From the NCBI GenBank assembly GCA_963575745.1, contig CAUYUJ010020265.1, positions 137,829 through 160,606 of the forward strand: a stretch of 22,778 nt of DNA, read 5' to 3'. Shown here one piece after another: positions 17,956-22,778 of this stretch (position 1 is the stretch's first letter; each line of letters begins with the position of its first letter). The DNA is from Prorocentrum cordatum. Taxonomy: Eukaryota > Sar > Dinophyceae > Prorocentrales > Prorocentraceae. A program made the position numbers and the translations under genes. The notes beneath the pieces were generated by a model, which did no database searches, was not told the origin of the DNA, and saw only the letters and a program-made list of their open reading frames with translations.

Positions 17956-19665
17956 CGACGAGCATAATGGGATGGTGATAGTGATGGCGATGGTGTGATG
18001 GAGAGGACAGAGGCGAGGAGTGTGAGATGAGGAGGCTCACGCGTGGCGCGTCCACGGGAAACAAGAACCCCACCTAAGATGTGAGAAGACAGCATTGATG
18101 TTGCTGCCTAGTGTTTCTAAGATTTCAGCATACTGGCCCTTTCGGGCTGCCGAAAGCCCAAGACATCCCAAAGGTCCCCACGACGGTTCCAAAACAGTCT
18201 GGCTGCAAGAGGGCCCCAAGACGGCCGAGGAGGGCGACAACTCGGCCCAAGAGGGCCCCAAAACGGCACAAGAGAACACAAAGACGGCCCAAGAGGTCCC
18301 CAACACGGCCAACAAAAAATCCAAGGCCCCAAGAAGGTACAGGGAATCAAGCTGGCCTTGAAAGTATGTCCCTCCGTTAGTGCCTTCAGAGCCCCAAGCG
18401 TGCCTCTCAAAGCTCCCGAGAGGCCCCCAACACGCCCCTCAGAGGCCCTAAGAGGCCCTCAAGATGCCCCCAAGAAGCCTCCAAGAGGCCCCAACTGACT
18501 CTCCAAAGGCCACCGAAACGGCTCTAAGAAGCCCCCGAGAGATGCTCAAGAGCTCCAGAGACGCCTCCAAGATGCGTTAAAGAGGGAGCGGAAAGGAGAG
18601 GGAAGAGGAGGAGCGAGCAAAGAGGAAGATAACGAGGCTGCGAACAAGGAGGGGGTGTTCGAGACGCGCACCAACTCCCAACTCAGCACCCTGTCTAAAG
18701 TTGAACGGGTCTTCAAGTAAAGTTCCTTCCAAACTCCTTTTATGCTACGCTGTTGCACAGGCACGGTGGCGGTGCTTGCCGCAGGCAGCTAGATAATATG
18801 CCAAGGAGGCAACAGCTCGCTCAAAGTAGGGCGTGTACATGATGTCAATGAGCGAGAAGCGTTCGCCCAAGAAGTACGGCCCGCTCTCGTCCTCGCTGAG
18901 CGCCTCCTCAAGCCTTTGGAGGCCATCCATGAATCTGGCCCCGTTGCCACCCCCGCGCACCCAGTCCAACCACCCGCTACCAAGAGTGCGGTCTAAGCTC
19001 AGCAGCGCGTTGCTCTCAGGACGGTCGAAGGGGTCCAGGGCGTCGTCCGCCTCTTGCGATGCGCCGGGCATCCTGAGGAGAGTTTGGATGATCTGGTCGG
19101 AGGACCTCAGCACTGCGCCGTTGATAATGGCGGCAGGGATCTGTCCGCTCGGCTGCATGGCCAGGAAGTCGGGGGGCTTGTCCCCGTAGCAGTTCATGTT
19201 GACCCGCTTGACGTTGTACGGGATCTGCTTCTCCTCCAGGAGGATCCACACCTTCTGGCAGTAGGGGCACCACGACGCCGAGTCGCGGAACAGCGTCACC
19301 TGCTTCGCCGCCTCCTCGCCCCCCCCGAAGACTCTGAGGTTGGCCATAGCGTTGGGGGGCCCGGTCCCCGCCGCGAGGTCCCTGCGAAAGGCTCTCTCCG
19401 CGGGCGTCTGCGCCGCCTCGAGCCTCGCGCGTAGGTCCTCCCAGCTGGGCGCGCCGTCGACGAGGTCCGCGGCGGCAGGGGCGGCTCCTCCCGCCCCGAA
19501 GAAGCTGCAACCGACGCGCGGCCCCCGCGCGGGCGCGAGCGCGCGCCGCGGCGAGAGCGCCCGCCTCGACGGGACAAGGAGCGCATCCCACCTGCGAGCG
19601 CCGGCCAGCAGGCACAGCAGCGCGGCAAGCGCCAGGATGCCCCGAGGGCCCCCGGCCCGGGACAT
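13374..19665 (-). CDS. Plastid-targeted glutathione S-transferase-like protein (5 exons)
   Basis: Proposed join on the minus strand: exon 1 19665-18780, exon 2 15500-15319, exon 3 15141-14920, exon 4 14286-14119, exon 5 13478-13374 (stop TAG). Lengths 886+182+222+168+105 give 521 codons, in frame throughout. The start at 19665 is chosen because MSRAGG leads into a hydrophobic signal (residues 9-22) and an Arg/Ala/Ser-rich transit-like stretch to about 60. The frame is also open upstream, with other Met codons at 19839 and 20004. A thioredoxin-fold GST N domain spans about 122-200, with active-site SWCPYCQKVW (CPYC 133-136), QIPAAI carrying the cis-proline (177) and SSD (188-190). A helical GST C domain spans about 215-340 (YFLGERFSLIDIMYTPYFERA; SDYYTHCWDLPPQIGGC). 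A C-terminal extension ends in YLQKRVGVPRDM. The catalytic Cys suggests glutathione-dependent thiol transfer or reductase activity rather than classical conjugation (inference). The exon 1/2 join is the least certain; an alternative is CTA|GCTGCC to GATAAG|GGC, giving 510 aa. Confidence 0.85.
13479..14118 (-). other. Intron 4 of the GST-like gene (640 nt, GA-AG)
   Basis: The donor is GCCTG|GAGCTCC and the acceptor CCCCGAG|GAGTAC, with GAG repeated at both ends, so the joined product is unambiguous: ...GCL then EYLQKRV. The ends are weakly complementary, 14 of 19 positions between CTCCGGTGTTGCCAGAAGT (5') and the complement of the 3' end, CTCGGGGGCTGCTAGAGGT. The interior has a 52-bp tandem duplication and a GGTCAATGC/GCATTGACC inverted repeat. 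Confidence 0.7.
13626..13719. repeat. Tandem duplication, 52-bp offset, in intron 4
   Basis: GATCCTGCAAGATCCTGCAC... with GGGTCAATGCGA (13626-13667) recurs as GACCCTGCAGGAGCCTGCAC... with AGGTCAATGCGA (13678-13719). ATCCTGCA-like words extend on the left to about 13605. GCATTGACCC near 13755 is the inverse of GGGTCAATGC, so a hairpin is possible. Confidence 0.8.
14287..14919 (-). other. Intron 3 of the GST-like gene (633 nt, GA-AG)
   Basis: The donor is GCCGAG|GATCAG and the acceptor CCAAGAG|GAGTGG; the shared GAGGA makes the exact cut ambiguous but the product the same. No GT donor is available nearby in the right phase. The two ends form imperfect inverted repeats of about 75 bp (14294-14378 against 14846-14916), sharing GGCTTCTT, GGCGC and GGCCTT in order. 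Between them lies a pure tetranucleotide array. Confidence 0.75.
14379..14845. repeat. 467-bp (CATA)n tetranucleotide array in intron 3
   Basis: Nearly pure CATA repeats with a few variants (CATG, CACA, CCTA). The array sits between the two arms of the intron 3 inverted repeat. All open frames across it are artefacts of a stop-free repeat (Tyr-Ile-His-Thr or Met-Tyr-Val-Cys). Confidence 0.97.
15142..15318 (-). other. Intron 2 of the GST-like gene (177 nt, GT-AG)
   Basis: GCCGAG|GTTCGG at the donor and CGAGAG|GTGCGC at the acceptor share GAG|GT, so the junction carries a direct repeat. The ends are inverted repeats: TCGGGGGTGGACAGA next to the donor matches the complement of the 3' end, TCGGGGATTGACAGA, at 13 of 15 positions. 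Phase 0. A second internal repeat, GTTTT(C)ACTAAA, occurs twice near the 3' end. Confidence 0.82.
15526..15965. repeat. Composite intron repeat, copy 1 (44-45 bp tandem core)
   Basis: It starts with GGCACGGGAGCGGTAAGAGC and GGAACTTGCCCGAGAGGGCT. It continues as tandem units with GTTCGCTC.TGGGAGCCTTGG.GT.AAGAG..GTTTACGTCAC. The GTTCGCT words lie at 15633, 15678, 15722, 15766 and 15800, a period of about 44-45 bp. It ends with GCCACCGACT and GGAGCCTTGGCGTCAA, then passes into the GGCCGTCTTGG block. The left end lies about 25 bp from the drawn acceptor of intron 1. Confidence 0.85.
15966..17285 (-). repeat. GGCCGTCTTGGGG dispersed repeat (reverse orientation), two blocks
   Basis: Words such as GGGCCGTCTTGG, GGGGCCCTCTTGG and GGCGTCTTGGGG recur throughout 15966-16250, 16320-16560 and 17060-17285. 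They are the reverse complement of the CCAAGACGGCCC family at 9827-10270 and 18150-18560. Copy 2 of the composite repeat (16684-16960) interrupts the block. Confidence 0.75.
16684..16960. repeat. Composite intron repeat, copy 2
   Basis: Same order and orientation as 15526-15965: GCACGGGAACGG, then GGAACTTGCCCGAGAGGGCT, then tandem units with GCTCGCT at 16744, 16789 and 16832, then GCCACCGACT and GTGGCGTCAA. It has fewer core units than copy 1. It too is followed by the GGCCGTCTTGG block, so the whole module is duplicated. Confidence 0.85.
17458..17955. repeat. Trinucleotide array in intron 1 (GCT, GAC, GAT)
   Basis: A GCT block (17463-17518) passes into GAC/GATGAC units and then GAT and GATGGT units up to 17955. 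On the transcribed minus strand this reads ATC, then GTC, then AGC. It is flanked on both sides by the GGCCGTCTTGG / CCAAGACGGCC family in opposite orientations. The Asp-, Met- and His-run frames here are artefacts. Confidence 0.95.
18150..18560 (+). repeat. CCAAGACGGCCC dispersed repeat (forward), in intron 1
   Basis: Words CCCCAAGACGGCC, CCCAAGAGGGCCCC, AAGAGGCCC and AAGATGCCCCC recur about every 10-30 bp. GGCTGCCGAAAG (near 18147) and CTTGAAAGTATGT (18356-18368) match parts of the core found in the block at 9827-10270. This is therefore the same family, inverted relative to 15966-17285. Confidence 0.75.
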
Positions 19666-20333
19666 GCGCGGCACCGCGGGCGGAGGGGGCGGCTGGCACC
19701 GTCGAGGGCCACCTGAGCCAGAGAACGGCCTGAGCAATGGGGCGCTGCACGGTACGATGGTGCCACGAGTCCGGCACTCGCCCTCGCAGGGCCCGAAGGC
19801 CTGTGCATGCTGGGGGCCCTGGCGTGCCCGCCGCGGCATACCCGATGCGCTGATAGGTAAGTGCAGCTGGTCGCAGTGCATCACCAAGACTCGCACGTAC
19901 ACCTCTCCAAGAGCAACGAATAGCACAGCCAAGCAGCACCAAAGGGGTCCCCGATGCCTGCTTTCTTGTTGGACGGGTTGGTTGCTGTAGATGCTACTAT
20001 GCAATTGCTACCACTGCTGCTGTACATGATGTATGTCTTGCTGGCAGGCAACTAATATCTGCAAAAGGACAAGCCTAAAAACAGGCAACTTCTTCGACAG
20101 GGAGGCGATAGAGGTATCCGTCTGAACAGAGGCAGCACTGTCGCGAGTGCTTCTGGGCAAAATGCGAGGCAATGGAGGGCATCTCGTGAAAGCCTTTCCG
20201 CGGGAAGGAAGAAAAGGGGTGGTCGATAGGTCCCGAGGACTGGGCGAAAGACGCCTGTTCCCCGCCCAGGCTTCTCCCTCAGCTCCCGTCTGATGATCAT
20301 CCTTCCCCGTGCTCCTCCTGCTCCAGCTTCTCA
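19666..20333 (-). promoter_or_regulatory. 5' flank of the GST-like gene
   Basis: There is no second gene here. On the minus strand, TTCTCTGGCTCAG|GTGG with its AG at 19714-19713 lies about 48 nt before the chosen ATG. It is a candidate acceptor for the trans-spliced leader that dinoflagellate mRNAs carry; TTGCTCAG|GCC slightly upstream is another. This is inference from a pyrimidine-rich AG and position only. No core promoter motif was identified. Confidence 0.3.
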
Positions 20334-20379
20334 CCCCCTCCTCCTCCTCCTCCTCCTCCTCCTCCTCCTCCTACTCCTG

Positions 20380-20475
<96 letters not shown>

Positions 20476-20625
20476 TCATCATCATCATCATCATCTCATC
20501 TCATCATCATCATCATCATCATCAGCCATCATTCATCATCAATCATTCATCATCATCATCATCATCATCGTCACCATCATCATCACCATCATCTCATCAT
20601 CACCATCATCTCATCATCACCATCC

Positions 20626-20662
<37 letters not shown>

Positions 20663-20699
20663 ATCCATTGATCATCATCATCATCATCATCATCATCAT

Positions 20700-20736
<37 letters not shown>

Positions 20737-21345
20737 GTCATCATCATCATTAGCAGCAGCAGCATCATCACCATCATCATTATCATCATCATGATCGTCG
20801 TCATCATCATCAGCAGCATCATCATCATCATCAGAAGTGATCATCATGATCATCATCATCATCATCATCATCATCGTCATCATCATCATCGTCATTATAA
20901 CCACCAGCATCATCATCACCATCACCATCATCTTCATCAGCATCATCATCATCATCAGCAACATCAGCATCAGCATCATCATCATCATCAGCATCATCAT
21001 CAGCAGCATCATCATCATCATCATCAGCATCATCATCATCACCATCACCATCATCATCACCATGACCATGACCATCACCATCACCATCACCATCATCACC
21101 ATCATCATCATCATCATCGCCATCATCATCACCATCATCAGCTTCATCATCATCATCATCATCATCATCACCATCATGATCATCATCAGCATAATCATCA
21201 TCATCAGCATAATCATCAGCATCATCATCAGCATCATCATCATCAGCATCATCATCATCATGATTATAATCGTCATCATCATCATCATCATCATCATCTT
21301 CATCTTCATCAGCATCATCATCAGCATCATCAGCATCAGCATCAG

Positions 21346-21380
<35 letters not shown>

Positions 21381-21434
21381 CCAGCATCATCATCATGATC
21401 ATAATCATCACCAGCAGCCGCACCAGCATCATCG

Positions 21435-21465
<31 letters not shown>

Positions 21466-21579
21466 CATCACCATCATCATCACCATCATCATCATCAGCA
21501 TAATCACCATCATCAGCATAATCATCATCATCAGCATCAGCATCATCATCATCATCATCAGCATCATCATCATGATTAT

Positions 21580-21610
<31 letters not shown>

Positions 21611-22668
21611 TTCATCAGCATCATCATCAGCATCATCAGCATCATCATCAGCATCCGCATCATCAGCATGATCATCATCAGCAGCATCATCATCATCACC
21701 AGCATCATCATCATCACCATCACCATCACCATCACCATCACCATCATCATCATCATCATCATCATCACCGTTATCATCATCAGCATCATCAGCTCCATAA
21801 TCATGATCACAATCATCATCATCATCATCATCAGCAGCTGCAGCGTCGGCATCATCATCATCATCATCAACAACAACATCAACATCAGCATCATCATCAT
21901 CATCATCACCAGCATCATCATCATCGTCATCATCACCAGCAGCAGCACCAGCATCATCATCATGATCATCAGCATCATCATGAGCATGATCATGATCATG
22001 ATCATCATCATCATAATCACCAGCACCATCATCATTATTATCATCGTCATCAGCATCATCAGCATTATCATAATCATCGTCATCATCAGCAGCATCAGCA
22101 TCAGCTTCAGCGTCATCATCAGCATCATCATCGTCGCCATTATCATCAACATAACCATGGTCATCAGCATCAGCATCATCATCAGCATCATCATCATCAT
22201 CGCCATCGGCCTCGTCATCGTCACAATCATCATCAGCAGCAGCAGCATCTGACTTGGCATCAGCATCATCATTATCATCACCAGCATCATCATCATGGTC
22301 ATCATCACCAGCAGCAGCACCAGCATCATCATCATGATCATCAGCATCATCATGAGCATGATCATGATCATGATCATCAGCATCATCATCATCATCATCA
22401 CCAGCACCATCATCATTATTATCATCGTCATCATCATCATCAGCATTATCAGAATCATCGTCGTCATCAGCAGCATCAGCATCAGCATCAGCGTCATCAT
22501 CAGCATCATCATCGTCGTCATTATCATCAACATAACCATGGTCATCAGCATCAGCATCATCATCAGCATCATCATCATCGCCATCGTCATCGTCATCGTC
22601 ACAATCATCATCAGCAGCAGCAGCAGCATCTGACTTAGCATCAGCATCAGCATCAGCATCAGCATCAG

Positions 22669-22714
<46 letters not shown>
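20334..22714. repeat. 2.4-kb imperfect trinucleotide array (TCC then ATC)
   Basis: A CTC/TCC block (about 20338-20377) is followed by more than 2.3 kb of ATC units with single-base variants: CAG, CAC, CGT, AAT, GAT, TAT. From about 20831 to 22714 the three-base phase is almost unbroken. Higher-order copies occur at offsets 312 bp (21261 against 21573) and 372 bp (21934 against 22306). Open frames of 471-781 codons across it (His, Ile, Asp/Ala, Met/Leu) are explained by the repeat alone. The last 64 bases (22715-22778) are unique sequence with no feature. Confidence 0.95.
21934..22640. repeat. Higher-order direct duplication, 372-bp unit
   Basis: CACCAGCAGCAGCACCAGC at 21934 recurs at 22306. 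The following 330 or so bases keep the same series of variant triplets, including GAGCATGATCATGATCATG, CATTATTATCATCGTC, CATAACCATGGTC and GCATCTGACTT(G/A)GCATC. The two copies differ by few substitutions and small triplet-number changes, so this is the youngest event in the array. Confidence 0.9.
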
Positions 22715-22715
<1 letters not shown>

Positions 22716-22778
22716 CCCTCCGCGTCCACCTCCCTTTCACATCCCTCCATTCCTACTCCTTGACAATAACTCATTCAT

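Larger units (their letters stand above)
15501..18779 (-). other. Intron 1 of the GST-like gene (3279 nt, repeat-filled)
   Basis: Donor TGCG|GCAAGC (a GC donor) and acceptor CCGTGCAG|GCACGG, as drawn. CCGCCACCGTGCCTG near the 5' end (18772-18758, minus) is a perfect 15-base complement of CAGGCACGGTGGCGG at the 3' end (15503-15489, minus), which spans the drawn acceptor. If the acceptor is instead GATAAG|GGC, both arms fall inside the intron. The interior holds two direct copies of a composite repeat, a trinucleotide array and an inverted block of the GGCCGTCTTGG repeat. Confidence 0.7.

Noticed and set aside
20293-22774. Open frames of 471-781 codons coding for His, Ile, Ser, Asp or Met runs
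   Set aside because: A three-base repeat without stops is open in several frames by construction. No non-repeat coding sequence joins them.

Overview
The window looks like nuclear DNA of a photosynthetic dinoflagellate. It is GC-rich, gene-poor and full of microsatellites. Its one readable gene has introns with GC, GT and GA donors, and its protein carries a signal-plus-transit leader of the kind used for complex plastids. It also holds a decayed retroelement of a type I associate with dinoflagellate genomes. I cannot assign a genus.

Layout, left to right. Bases 1-2781 hold no gene I recognise, only short local repeats and hairpins. Bases 2782-3252 are a direct duplication with a 283-bp offset; one copy has grown an (AC)12 microsatellite. 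Bases about 3830-8094, minus strand, are the remains of a gag-like / reverse transcriptase / RNase H / tyrosine-recombinase retroelement. It is broken by many frame changes, and its presumed catalytic tyrosine is a cysteine. A diverged dispersed repeat lies outside each end of it (2977-3058 and 8897-8980). Bases 9415-9700 are a minisatellite of about 62 bp per unit. Bases 9827-12110 are a degenerate CCAAGACGGCCC repeat that runs into a 1.8-kb TCC/ATC/AGC/GTC trinucleotide array. Bases 12111-13373 are a G-rich, low-complexity 3' flank.

The one functional gene runs on the minus strand from 19665 to 13374. It is a glutathione S-transferase-like protein with a CPYC active site, predicted to be plastid-targeted. 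Five exons join in frame to 521 codons including the stop. The four introns are 3279, 177, 633 and 640 nt. All four show complementarity between their two ends, and most junctions share a few bases, as expected of introner-type elements. Intron 3 is filled by a 467-bp CATA array. Intron 1 is a 3.3-kb composite of dispersed repeats and a GCT/GAC/GAT array.

Bases 20334-22714 are a second very long TCC/ATC array with a 372-bp higher-order duplication. The most interesting signal is the terminally inverted-repeat intron set of the GST-like gene. Next is one dispersed repeat family that recurs beside the trinucleotide arrays.
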